Shown piece after piece: positions 1-9,519 of a stretch of 45,736 nt of DNA (positions are counted from its first letter, which is position 1; the number at the start of each line of letters is the position of its first letter). Position numbers and translations under genes: made by a program. This DNA is from a virus. The notes below the pieces were generated by a model that was given only the letters and a program-made list of their open reading frames with translations, was not told where the DNA came from and searched no databases. Location of the stretch: the IMG/VR virus record IMGVR_UViG_3300020419_000026, positions 1 through 45,736 of that record, one strand, 5' to 3'.

Positions 1-708
1 GAATGTGACTGATGGGTCAGTCGCAACCTGTATGTTATCGACTAGAGGTTTGTCAAGGTAAATCGTTCGATACGCTCTGTCAATACCTATAATCTTCGTT
101 CCTGTTGCAACACCAGCGTTACCAGCAACGAATTGTCCAAGAGTTAGATCATCGATACTAACCTGTGGGTCGATAGTGATGTAAGAGTTACCAACAACAC
201 CGATAGTTGGGTCAGTGTTATTACCTTTAGTAACTGTAGTTCCAATACCAACACTTGCGCCGTGAACAACACCCTGTACTGCGACAGGCATGTTATTTGC
301 ACGAGTCACATAGTAACCGTAGATGTTACCAGCAGGACCTGTGAAAGTGAAAGTTTGTTCTGGGTATGTTGCAGTTGTTCCAGATCCAACGTTCTTAATT
401 ACCCATCTTGCTCCGTTTAACAGAATACCGTACTGCTGGTTGTAATCCTGATCTCCTCTGTTGTTTACACAAACAGGATAACCAGTATTTGCAGTAGTAC
501 CGTAACCATTAACGTTTCCGTCAATATATGGTTCAAAGTATGATGTTGCAGACGGAACATCTCCCTCGGCAGGGGTTGTGTTACTTGTGAAAAGTTTTAA
601 CACAAGATTTCGCGGTGATGTATCTTCTAAATCTGCGACAAAGTTATTCTGAGCGATCAGATAACGTAGCGACTCAATTTCACCAATATTAGGAACGAGT
701 AATGCCAT
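1..708 (-). CDS. Virion structural-type protein, C-terminus cut off by the window edge
   Basis: An open frame of 236 codons starts at ATG 708 and runs off the left edge without a stop, so the C-terminus is missing. The product begins MALLVPNIGEIESL and is rich in Gly, Thr, Asn and Val with few charged residues, the composition of phage tail or capsid-accessory beta proteins. A motif TGPAGNIYGYYVT lies near residue 120. It is the last visible gene of the late structural run and has a TATAAATA late promoter about 45 bp upstream. I do not recognise a named family. The assignment to the virion rests on context, promoter and composition. Confidence 0.75.
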   Translation of the reverse strand, partial: MALLVPNIGEIESLRYLIAQNNFVADLEDTSPRNLVLKLFTSNTTPAEGDVPSATSYFEPYIDGNVNGYGTTANTGYPVCVNNRGDQDYNQQYGILLNGARWVIKNVGSGTTATYPEQTFTFTGPAGNIYGYYVTRANNMPVAVQGVVHGASVGIGTTVTKGNNTDPTIGVVGNSYITIDPQVSIDDLTLGQFVAGNAGVATGTKIIGIDRAYRTIYLDKPLVDNIQVATDPSVTF

Positions 709-751
709 TGAAAAACTACCTCTAGGGGCTATAAGTCTTAAGAACTATCTT

Positions 752-759
752 TATTTATA
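752..759 (-). promoter_or_regulatory. T4-type late promoter
   Basis: The minus strand reads TATAAATA, the exact T4 late-promoter element recognised by the gp55 sigma factor. It overlaps the stop codon of the 755-1429 gene and lies 44 bp before the ATG at 708. Confidence 0.7.
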
Positions 760-1429
760 ATTTTAATTTTAGAGAGATTAGTAACCTTCTAATATTATTC
801 ACACTTACTACGTTAAAGTTGAGAATATCTCCAGCATTTATCGTAGTCGTCCAACTATTTAGGACATCATCAAAGTATTTATCCGAATTGACTAATTGAA
901 CTCTCGCACCACTAGTAATACTAGTGAAATTCGGATAATCTGCGAAAGAACATTTAGATATATCAAAAACAATATCACCAGTCTGGTCAGATAAAACTCT
1001 GACATTTTCTATGACTCCAGTGACATCTATTGTCAATTTTCCTTTATCTCCAGCTTGCATGGGGAGACTACCACTATCTATAACATAGTTCACAGTCCTT
1101 GTTAAGTCTGCTGCTGCAGCAAGGGCAATCATTACTATATCATCATTTGCTGTTGGAGGAGTTGTAAATACAACTTTATCCCCAGAGATGGTATAGTCGT
1201 TTGATGGATCTAGGAAAAGACCATTCTTAGTCACAATAAGTTGTTGACTATTGTTGGGACTATATGGAGCTCCTTGATCAGTTAAGGAAAACGTTGTTTC
1301 AGTGCCGTCTTGTGCTGGTGTCTTACCAATAATGATGTTACCATATTGGATCGACTTCGAGGGAATCTCGTAGTCAACACCGACATTGTATTTGCCAGGC
1401 TCGTTAAGGGTGACTAAGTAATCTGCCAT
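755..1429 (-). CDS. Tail-fibre-like virion protein, two beta modules
   Basis: This 224-residue product begins MADYLVTLNEPGKYNVG. Residues about 35-105 form a module (FSLTDQG ... LIVTKNGLFLDP ... DYTI ... VVFTTPP) that also occurs in the 2997-residue and 3000-residue giants. Residues about 130-224 form a second beta-rich domain (LTIDVTGVIENVRV ... ISLKLKL). There is no signal peptide or membrane segment. Its start overlaps the stop of the upstream 112-residue gene as TAATG, so the two are translationally coupled. A virion role is inferred from module sharing and the position downstream of the baseplate genes. The exact role, fibre tip or accessory, is not visible. Confidence 0.7.
   Translation of the reverse strand: MADYLVTLNEPGKYNVGVDYEIPSKSIQYGNIIIGKTPAQDGTETTFSLTDQGAPYSPNNSQQLIVTKNGLFLDPSNDYTISGDKVVFTTPPTANDDIVMIALAAAADLTRTVNYVIDSGSLPMQAGDKGKLTIDVTGVIENVRVLSDQTGDIVFDISKCSFADYPNFTSITSGARVQLVNSDKYFDDVLNSWTTTINAGDILNFNVVSVNNIRRLLISLKLKL
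788..795 (-). promoter_or_regulatory. T4-type late promoter, overlapping a stop codon
   Basis: The minus strand reads GATAAATA, a common cyanophage variant of the late promoter. GAT AAA TAA are also the last Asp-Lys-stop codons of the 1787-1996 gene. It lies 21 bp before the ATG at 1767. Confidence 0.6.
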
Positions 1430-1767
1430 TATAATCGTGTTACGCCTGGAATTACAAGAAGGTTTCCTTGTATGGGTCTAGTCTTATACGCATTGGGCGA
1501 AGTTAGAACTAAATCATACACATATCTCCCACCTTCTATGACACTTGTGATTGTAGATGCCATAGCAACTTTTATCTGACCATTCACCCTATTTGGGAAT
1601 GTGACGACAAATGGAGTTGATTTAGATGCTTCTGGATGTTTCCGTAGTTGAGCAGATCCAGTGTATCCAGTAAGATTTAAAGAACTTGCATCTTCATTTC
1701 TGATAGTGAAAGTTGCTTCAAAGTCTACGCCCTGATCTAAAACTAGGTTTATGTTCCTTGCTGTCAT
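1429..1767 (-). CDS. Small beta-sandwich-like virion protein
   Basis: This 112-residue protein begins MTARNINLVLDQGVDFEATF. It carries the pattern 'DFEATFTIRNEDASS.NLTGYTGSAQLRKHP', which resembles small immunoglobulin-like N-terminal domains of phage baseplate or decoration proteins. There are no cysteines and no membrane segment. A late promoter lies just upstream, and the gene is coupled to the 224-residue gene by TAATG. The exact role is unknown. A structural part is inferred from context. Confidence 0.7.
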   Translation of the reverse strand: MTARNINLVLDQGVDFEATFTIRNEDASSLNLTGYTGSAQLRKHPEASKSTPFVVTFPNRVNGQIKVAMASTITSVIEGGRYVYDLVLTSPNAYKTRPIQGNLLVIPGVTRL

Positions 1768-1786
1768 CTGTCAAAGGGGGTTTTAG

Positions 1787-1996
1787 TTATTTATCTAATT
1801 TACTTAAAATGAGTTTCATCATTGATTTTAACTCATCAACATCATCCTTCAACTTATCCATTTCGTTGACTTCTTGCATTTTTTTCTGCTTCAACTTTAG
1901 ATAACTATCATACTCAGAGTCAGAACAATTTAAGATTGCACCAGATTGTTCGTCTCTATAAAGAGACCCACTATCTTTTACCTTAATCTTATCCAT
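1787..1996 (-). CDS. Small coiled-coil protein of the structural operon
   Basis: This 69-residue, lysine-rich protein has a heptad-like C-terminal half (KLKQKKMQEVNEMDKLKDD, then DELKSMMKLILSKLDK) that should form a coiled coil from about residue 32 to the end. The N-terminal part (DSGSLYRDEQSGAILN) looks like a short bound peptide or cap. It is coupled to the 2505-residue giant by TAATG at 1996. Proteins of this size and shape recur between virion genes of T4-like marine phages. It may be a chaperone or small structural bundle, but the function is not known. Confidence 0.7.
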   Translation of the reverse strand: MDKIKVKDSGSLYRDEQSGAILNCSDSEYDSYLKLKQKKMQEVNEMDKLKDDVDELKSMMKLILSKLDK

Positions 1997-4900
1997 TAGA
2001 TTGATGCTATTGCTCTTAGGTCACGAATCTTAGGAACGTAAGCGTAGTTAGTTCCTGACATCACAATTTTGATTTGGAATCCATTGAACTGTGGTAGGTT
2101 CTTAGCATTGAATTCGTATTCTTTATAATCACGTTCAGTAGATGAAGAAAGTATTCTCCTATCTGGTTTACCATTATTCTTAGCCGAATCTATGACTCTT
2201 CCTTCAGAATCTAGGTTTTCAAAGCCTGGGAATAGTTCAAATAACTGATACTGTGGTGGAGCATCTATTCTGAATATCCTGTAAAGAACTCTGATATCAT
2301 TAGTTGAGTGTCTGTAGGCATCAAACATAACCTTCAATCCATCAGCTGACTTCTCTAGATTTACAATCTTAGATAAGTAGATTGCAGCACTAGGATCTTG
2401 GTCAATAGAATTAACCCTACGATCTGAAGCATAATCCGATATCTTAGAGTTAAGTCTATCCATGACCGTAATCATGTTAACCCTATCCAAGTCAATGAAA
2501 GGACTTACTTTAGGATCATCTGTAGTCAGAGTTGTTTGTAATGTAAATGACTTTCTGCCTGGGAAGTCAGTCAGTTTTTGAAGTTCATTTGTCTTAGATG
2601 CAACGACTCTTGGAGTTGTTAGATAATTATTACTGTTTAAAGATACATCTTCGTAACCCTGATCAACATATGCCTTGAGACTTCCATCAGGACTGTTACC
2701 ACTAAACGTTCTTACCTTAGCAGCAATCTCGGTTCCTTCTGGTAAAAGAGTAGCAACATTAGGTCTAACAATATTGAATGGGATATTCTGAGTTGCCATA
2801 GGACCGTATGCGTTACTTACCTGTACATATTGTTGATCGTAACTACCACCAGATTTATTCTCACTAAAGAATAGTTCTGGGAATCCATTTGCATTTCCAG
2901 TTCCTCTGTCTATGCCTCTACTTGAAACTCCAACCTTAATCCAGTAATGATCGACATCAATAGGATACTTGGCATCATTTGTAGGTAAGAAACTATGAGA
3001 TGCGTTGATTCTTCTTAGAGAAACTCCATTCAACTCATACTTAAATATCTTATCATTGATTGCATAATCACCAGCCTTAGTATCATCTATGGATCTAGTA
3101 ATGTTATTCAGAGTAGAAGTTGTAGTTGTAACACCAGTGTATTTGATAATTTCATTTCCTAGTTTGACGTAGCCTGGGTTTGAAGTATTGACTTCTAAGT
3201 TTTCAAATGATGTAAAGATTCCAATTGCAGTCACAGTCATATCTTCTGTACTTGTGGAATCAACTGTGGATGTTAACTTCTCTGGTTTAACGTCAGCCTC
3301 AATACCAGATAGTATAACCTGATCTTCAGCAGAGTACATACCATGATTGGAATGTCTTACACGGAAATGTAATCCATCAGTCACGTTTTGTAAGTATGTA
3401 ATAGGAGCTCCGTTTACAACACTTGTTCCACCACCACCAACATATACGATAGAAGATGAAGAATCCACTTTAGGTACACCTTGGATATTATCAAGAACTA
3501 AAGTGTTGAACGCACTAATAACACCGACATTGTTTGGAATTGTTAGTCTCAAGTCTTTTCCAAATCCACCTGTATTATCGGCAGATACAGTAAGTACGTC
3601 ACCAGCAGAGTATCCTGTTCCACCAATGGAAACCGTTGCAGCAACAGCTACTCTGTTTGAAACAGTTAAGTTAACAGTTGCACCAGTTCCTTTACCGAAC
3701 TGAGATATTAGAGGTATGTTAGGGTAAACAACGGATGTTGCAGCAAAACCACTACCACCATTTGTAATTACTAGATCACTACCAATACCTATTGCACCAA
3801 GAACTTTATTTAAGTTTGCCTTGAAGTTTGGATTTGACTGTTGGTATATTGTAGTTCCTTCTGTCAGTCCAGCTTGTTCTGATACAGTCAAACTCTTACC
3901 TAAACCAACCACTGCATTATAGGCAAGCATATCGATGGGGTTGGGTGCAAGAGAAACAATCTGTCTGTTTCCTATATCTAAATCTGGGTTATAGAAGTTG
4001 ATTCTACCAGATGTTGATGTGAAGTTAGCTCTGTAAAGATTGAACTTAAGATCTTCTAACTGACTAGGATCCCATGTAGCACCGTTCTGTGATTTAAACA
4101 ATGAACCAAGTAGAGGTTGTTGAGATACAATAATCTTCTCAGAATCTGCAGCATTGACTGTCGTAATATCTTCTTCGCCCATTCTAGAGATGTAGACAAA
4201 GTATTCGTTAGATGCAGATAGAAGAACAAGTGCAAACTCTCCTCCACCCTCACAATATACGGGCGATGGGAATGTAAATGTAGTTGGTTTAGAACCATCA
4301 GCTGATAATACAACTTGATCAGGATCAAGAATACACTCACCAAATGGTAAGATTTCTTGAGTAGGTAAACCAGTTTGAAGTGTTCTTACTTGTAAGGTAA
4401 CAGGTAATTCATTTGTGTCTTTCGCTTGGAAGTAAACGTCACATTTAGTAAGGAATACACCATTGATGTCTGGAACTTCAAATGATTGAGCAAGAGGGTC
4501 AACCCACCTAGTCTGAGTTGTAGATCTGTTTGCAAAGGTATTCTCAATTGTCAATCTCTTACTTTCGTCAGTCAGAGTTCTATCAGCAGACTGTGGTATT
4601 CTCTGTACATCTGCATTTCTTGTCCTAAGAGTTGAAGACTCTACAGTTTGTAATGTACCAGATGATGTGAAGTTAGCCTCACCAGAACTATCTGTAAATC
4701 CAGAGATAGTTGAGTTTACAGGAGATGATGACAGAGTGAATGTCTTAGTACCAGTATTGAAAGATGGAGCAGATGGAATTGTAGGATCAGGTAAGAATAA
4801 TGATCCGATAAGTGTTCCTGACTTATCTGTAATTAATCTAATTGCAGTTACAGTTGCAATGGCACCACTAGACTGTCCAATCAACTTCATACCAGATGTG

Positions 4901-7900
4901 ATGTATCCGTAGAAACCAGATGCAGACTGGAGTTCTAGAGATGCAGTATCTACATTTAATAATGAAGTGGTAGATGAATATGTGGATGAGATACTAGATG
5001 CAGGGTCATATGGATTTTGTTTATAAACCTGATTAGGATTGTTATAAGGACCATATTTGTGATTCTGATTTGCCAATCTGAATCTAATTGCATCATTGTT
5101 AGAGTTAGCACGACTTCCTTCTACAATTTCACCAGCACCAAATGTACCAGATACCATTGTAATCTCGATAAGTTTTGGTACAACAAACCTTGACATATCA
5201 ATATTGTCAAAGAATGGATATAATCTTGTATTTGGCTTGAGTCTTCTAGTAACAAATTCAATGTTTCTAGATCTCATTGTAGCAATGACTTCTGTATTTA
5301 CAACCTTATCACCAAGACTTGTGGTATCAAATCTCTCACCAACACGGAACTGAATACCCTGTCTTGTTTGGTTTGTGGTAGTTGTGGTTGTTTGCTCTTT
5401 GAAATCAAATGTTGTATCAAGGAAGTTAGTTGTTGTAGTAATTGGAATACCACGCCTCTTAACATACTTTCCTCTCTTAGTACTCTTACCAGTAACTTCG
5501 GTGTCAGTTCTACTGAATAAACTTGGTCCTGTATCGATACTTGATCCTGTCCAAGTTGTTTCCCATGATCCCCAATCAATAGGTGAAAGACCAGTATTAC
5601 TATCAGCGCCAGTAATACCCATAGTGGAATTGAAACTACCTTCTATATCATAAGTAGCAGCAGTTCTTCTAGTTTCTATCCATGTGTCAGTGCCTGGATT
5701 TAATTCAACCTGACCAATCCAGTTTACAACAGCGAATGGGTTTACGTTCTCAATACGAGTTGCAAAGTTGTTTTCTAAGTAAACAGTATCACTATAGTTC
5801 AAACATACAACGTCACCAATTCTCTTGACATTTGTATCACCAAGATCTTCCACAAATCTGTAATCAGCAGATGGATTTGAAGATGTTGCAGCACCTACAA
5901 TCGCCTCTGATCCAAGTAAAAGGTCAATAGATGTTGTGTAGTGTTGAGGTCTTAATCTACCTTCTACAGAGTCAATAGATGATTTGTATTGACTATTGTT
6001 TATGTCACCACCAGTAACAGATTTGAAATTATCTACGAAGAATCCAGACTTGAATCTTTCTAAGTTAGTCTGTGGGTCACGAAGAGACATGTTTGATGTC
6101 TCCACTTCAAGTAATGATAGTGATGTGTAATATTCAATATTCTTAATTCTATTCTCAAGAGTCACGATATCTTTCATTCGGAATCTCTTGTGTTTAGCTA
6201 CTGTAATACCAGCATCAGATGGATCAAATAAGTATGGTGGAAGTGAAATAGTAGCAACTTCTAAAGCATTATCAATGGTGTTTGGAAGTTTAGGTAATTC
6301 TGATGGAACACCCTGAGATAAAGTAAAGATACCTTCTTTACTTAAGAATAACTTATCAATTCTTCCAAGATAGTATTCGTATGATAAGTTAAATGATTTG
6401 TCTTTCGCAACGATATGTGATGAAGATGATGTACCAGCATTGAATTGTCTAGCTTCAAATTCCCAAGGAGCTTTACCAGCAATAGTAGATGTAACTCTAG
6501 GTCTTAAGTCAATAACATCTGCAGCACTTCTACCATTGATGAATGGAATCGCAGCACCATATAAACTTCTTGCATAGGAGTTAACAGTTACGAAATCGCC
6601 TGGATCTGCGGCATCAATAACAAAGTTATTATATACAACTGTGAGTCTTCTTGTTGGTGCCTCTGTTCCTTCTTTTCTGACGATTGCAGAGAAGTCAACA
6701 TAGTCTAATCTTTGGCCTGGATCAAACTCATAGTTGTTTCTAATATCTCTATCGCCTGGAATGAAAGTCTGAACTGTACCAGAAACTTGAGTTTCTTCAA
6801 ATACAACTTCTTCACCTATCTCAAAGGAGTTTTCATTTTGAGAAACAAATTCTACTTCATTAGATCCATTGGTTGCAGTAAACACAGCAGCTGCACCAGA
6901 TGTCTTACCGACTATAGTTTCTCCAACTATAGCATTAAGAATATTAGAGTTTAGATTCGTAAGTTGTAATATTGGGAACTGTGCATCGGCAGTAGATGAA
7001 GATTCTAATACCGCAATAACCTCCGCAACATCACAAGCACCTAGAGATATTCTTTGATCTTGAACTCTGTTTCCGTATGCTGTATCATATGTCAAACCAT
7101 CATTCAACTTCATCAATCCTGTCCCAGATTGAGTCTTATTAGACTTATTGATTGTATATGTTGTCGCTCTCTTGAATACCTTTGCCTTTGGTTTTACATT
7201 TATCTTCTTCCAAGTTACTGTCAATATAGCAGCACCTGATGCTGTATCTAATCCAGATAGAGTTACTGTTCTGCCACTAACTGTAAGTTTTTGATTAGTT
7301 AAATTTTCTGTTTTACCAGATGTCTTGAATGAAAGGTTGTAATCCTCTTCATCAAATGGTTCTAAAGTTAAGTCTGCATCAGTTTCTAAAGTTCCACTAA
7401 AAGCATTACTTGCAACTGTGATACTGTATGACTTCTTGAATAGAATATCAGCACCATTAGTATCTACAGTTGAAACGAAAGGTTTTGTAAGTTCACTGAA
7501 TAAAAATGCTTTAGAGTTGTTTTGAACTTCTAAAGTAACTTTAAACAAGTCATTCACATTTGTATCAGATGTTGGTAATGCACCAGAACATACGTTTTCA
7601 ACATCTACTGTTGCTTCTAGACTAATTCCAATAGCATTTGCAGCTGTAACTTTGTTATATGTGGGAACGGAATTACCAGACAAACTATACTGAATGATGT
7701 CACCTGTCTTGATACCAGAGTTAACAAAACTTGCACTAGGAGATGATATTGTAGATGCAGCACCAGATGCAGCACTTATAGTAAACTGTGTTGCAACAGG
7801 AGCAATCAAATGACCTAGACTTAGGATAGGATCTGCTGTGAATGGATAGTTAGTCATATCATTACTGACTAACTGTTTTACATCATCTATGGCATAGTCT

Positions 7901-9513
7901 TCCACTTCTGTGATACTTCTATTTGCAGTAACACCGTTGATAAAGAACTCCTCACCTACTTGGAATTGACCAGATACCTGATACAAAGTAAGTTGTGTAG
8001 ATCCATTTGAAGATGTATAAGCATATCCAGAAGCATTACTGTTTTGTCCAACGACATATGCTGGGAGATTTACAGTCGCTTTTGTGTTTAGTTGTAGATA
8101 TGTGAATGTCTGAATATCATATAAAGACGATTCAAATATTGTAGAAGAATCTGCATAACCAACATTCTTCAATTTCATATCATATACTCTGGCAACACCG
8201 ACTTGTTCACCGTTTGGTGTGCCTACAGTAGAAGTTCTTTCGTTGAATAGTTTTACATAAGAACTAGTGCTGACACCAATTAGAGGTGAACCATAGACGT
8301 TATTAAGTTCTATCTGTCTACCTACACTGAATGGTAATGACTCGTTAACTATTTTTTGTGTTGTACGAGGTTTGGGAACATCAACAGTCGTAGTGTTAAG
8401 TGTTTCTATCTCATATCCCTTAACGTATGCTTTTCCAGGCCCTATAGACAAACACATCAAATCTTCTATCGGTGTATTGCCTTGTTGTGTTAATTGATTA
8501 GAATAGTAAGCACCATTATTTCCTATCCTGTCATTTAGACACTCTTTAGGTGATAATGGGAATGGTTTGATATAATAATGACCAGACTCATCAAATGTTC
8601 TTCTTGCTAACTCATCACGAATTAGATCATCAACTTTAGTTCCAGATTTTACAAACTTTCTGAGAATACCATTTTCAATTCTCATCAACTCTACAAAGTT
8701 CTCATCATTTAGATCAGTAAGAGACTTCTTGATTAGAGATGTAGAAATCTTGAGTCTATCAGCACCAGGCGCTGCAAAGTTTGAGAATCCTCTTGCATTA
8801 TCATATAAGTCATTATCTGAGGAAGATGCAGTTACTAATTCTTCTTTGATTAGTAAACCTACTCTGTATGATGGTTTGTTACTGTACTGATCCAAGATAA
8901 CTGTAGAATCAGCAACAGTTACGAAGAATCCTCTAATGAAATAAACACCAGTAGCTATCTTTGCTGCAGCACCTGTTGCAGTCGCATTTGATATTAATGT
9001 TGTTGCAAAACTAGCCCCAGATCTAATACTTGATAGAGAATAATTCATATCCTCTTGTAGTAGTAAGTTCTCTCCGTCTGCAAAACTGTTTCTAGAGAAA
9101 TCAGAATCACTAGAACTCTGATATTTGATGTATAAAGTATATGCCCCTTTTGTTGATTCTCTATTTGTAATATAAGTTTCTACCTTAGCAGTAACACCAC
9201 TAGTTTCACCTTTAATTTTTTTACCTATTAAATTCTCTAGGTATATGGATACTGGAATACCTAAGTGACTGTCATCGATTTGAACAGCAGTATACTCAGA
9301 ATCATAAGCAATCTGGCCTGGAATTACAACAGAACCCTCTTTGAAGAAGTGCTTACCAAATTTTTCAACCTGATTCTGTAGAATCGATTGAAGTGTTGTA
9401 AGTTCTCTAGACTGTACAGGTAAACCTGGCTTGAATAGTACCCTCTGATAATTCTTTAACTCATTAAAATCATCAAAGTACGGAGATGAATTTAAGTTGG
9501 TATTTTGTGGCAT
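1996..9513 (-). CDS. Giant virion protein with N-terminal DUF4815-type domain
   Basis: A 2505-residue protein. The N-terminus has the signature of the DUF4815 family of phage tail and fibre proteins (SPYFDDFNELKNYQRVLFKP, then PVQSRELTTLQSILQNQ, HFFKEGSVVIPG), followed by 'AYVKGYEIETL'. Around residues 1670-1775 a 'DPLAQSF' motif begins a jelly-roll-like segment. Later parts contain GGxGY repeats (near residues 1910-1980) and a GNEIIKYTG module (near residue 2115) shared with the 3000-residue giant. The C-terminus (YQLFELFPGFENL ... RDLRAIASI) is compact. It follows gp8 after a 6-bp gap and is probably a baseplate-attached fibre component. The length far exceeds a T4 baseplate or short-fibre protein. 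Ten or more minor frames on either strand inside it are shadows. Confidence 0.85.
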   Translation of the reverse strand: MPQNTNLNSSPYFDDFNELKNYQRVLFKPGLPVQSRELTTLQSILQNQVEKFGKHFFKEGSVVIPGQIAYDSEYTAVQIDDSHLGIPVSIYLENLIGKKIKGETSGVTAKVETYITNRESTKGAYTLYIKYQSSSDSDFSRNSFADGENLLLQEDMNYSLSSIRSGASFATTLISNATATGAAAKIATGVYFIRGFFVTVADSTVILDQYSNKPSYRVGLLIKEELVTASSSDNDLYDNARGFSNFAAPGADRLKISTSLIKKSLTDLNDENFVELMRIENGILRKFVKSGTKVDDLIRDELARRTFDESGHYYIKPFPLSPKECLNDRIGNNGAYYSNQLTQQGNTPIEDLMCLSIGPGKAYVKGYEIETLNTTTVDVPKPRTTQKIVNESLPFSVGRQIELNNVYGSPLIGVSTSSYVKLFNERTSTVGTPNGEQVGVARVYDMKLKNVGYADSSTIFESSLYDIQTFTYLQLNTKATVNLPAYVVGQNSNASGYAYTSSNGSTQLTLYQVSGQFQVGEEFFINGVTANRSITEVEDYAIDDVKQLVSNDMTNYPFTADPILSLGHLIAPVATQFTISAASGAASTISSPSASFVNSGIKTGDIIQYSLSGNSVPTYNKVTAANAIGISLEATVDVENVCSGALPTSDTNVNDLFKVTLEVQNNSKAFLFSELTKPFVSTVDTNGADILFKKSYSITVASNAFSGTLETDADLTLEPFDEEDYNLSFKTSGKTENLTNQKLTVSGRTVTLSGLDTASGAAILTVTWKKINVKPKAKVFKRATTYTINKSNKTQSGTGLMKLNDGLTYDTAYGNRVQDQRISLGACDVAEVIAVLESSSTADAQFPILQLTNLNSNILNAIVGETIVGKTSGAAAVFTATNGSNEVEFVSQNENSFEIGEEVVFEETQVSGTVQTFIPGDRDIRNNYEFDPGQRLDYVDFSAIVRKEGTEAPTRRLTVVYNNFVIDAADPGDFVTVNSYARSLYGAAIPFINGRSAADVIDLRPRVTSTIAGKAPWEFEARQFNAGTSSSSHIVAKDKSFNLSYEYYLGRIDKLFLSKEGIFTLSQGVPSELPKLPNTIDNALEVATISLPPYLFDPSDAGITVAKHKRFRMKDIVTLENRIKNIEYYTSLSLLEVETSNMSLRDPQTNLERFKSGFFVDNFKSVTGGDINNSQYKSSIDSVEGRLRPQHYTTSIDLLLGSEAIVGAATSSNPSADYRFVEDLGDTNVKRIGDVVCLNYSDTVYLENNFATRIENVNPFAVVNWIGQVELNPGTDTWIETRRTAATYDIEGSFNSTMGITGADSNTGLSPIDWGSWETTWTGSSIDTGPSLFSRTDTEVTGKSTKRGKYVKRRGIPITTTTNFLDTTFDFKEQTTTTTTNQTRQGIQFRVGERFDTTSLGDKVVNTEVIATMRSRNIEFVTRRLKPNTRLYPFFDNIDMSRFVVPKLIEITMVSGTFGAGEIVEGSRANSNNDAIRFRLANQNHKYGPYNNPNQVYKQNPYDPASSISSTYSSTTSLLNVDTASLELQSASGFYGYITSGMKLIGQSSGAIATVTAIRLITDKSGTLIGSLFLPDPTIPSAPSFNTGTKTFTLSSSPVNSTISGFTDSSGEANFTSSGTLQTVESSTLRTRNADVQRIPQSADRTLTDESKRLTIENTFANRSTTQTRWVDPLAQSFEVPDINGVFLTKCDVYFQAKDTNELPVTLQVRTLQTGLPTQEILPFGECILDPDQVVLSADGSKPTTFTFPSPVYCEGGGEFALVLLSASNEYFVYISRMGEEDITTVNAADSEKIIVSQQPLLGSLFKSQNGATWDPSQLEDLKFNLYRANFTSTSGRINFYNPDLDIGNRQIVSLAPNPIDMLAYNAVVGLGKSLTVSEQAGLTEGTTIYQQSNPNFKANLNKVLGAIGIGSDLVITNGGSGFAATSVVYPNIPLISQFGKGTGATVNLTVSNRVAVAATVSIGGTGYSAGDVLTVSADNTGGFGKDLRLTIPNNVGVISAFNTLVLDNIQGVPKVDSSSSIVYVGGGGTSVVNGAPITYLQNVTDGLHFRVRHSNHGMYSAEDQVILSGIEADVKPEKLTSTVDSTSTEDMTVTAIGIFTSFENLEVNTSNPGYVKLGNEIIKYTGVTTTTSTLNNITRSIDDTKAGDYAINDKIFKYELNGVSLRRINASHSFLPTNDAKYPIDVDHYWIKVGVSSRGIDRGTGNANGFPELFFSENKSGGSYDQQYVQVSNAYGPMATQNIPFNIVRPNVATLLPEGTEIAAKVRTFSGNSPDGSLKAYVDQGYEDVSLNSNNYLTTPRVVASKTNELQKLTDFPGRKSFTLQTTLTTDDPKVSPFIDLDRVNMITVMDRLNSKISDYASDRRVNSIDQDPSAAIYLSKIVNLEKSADGLKVMFDAYRHSTNDIRVLYRIFRIDAPPQYQLFELFPGFENLDSEGRVIDSAKNNGKPDRRILSSSTERDYKEYEFNAKNLPQFNGFQIKIVMSGTNYAYVPKIRDLRAIASI

Positions 9514-9519
9514 TTGCTT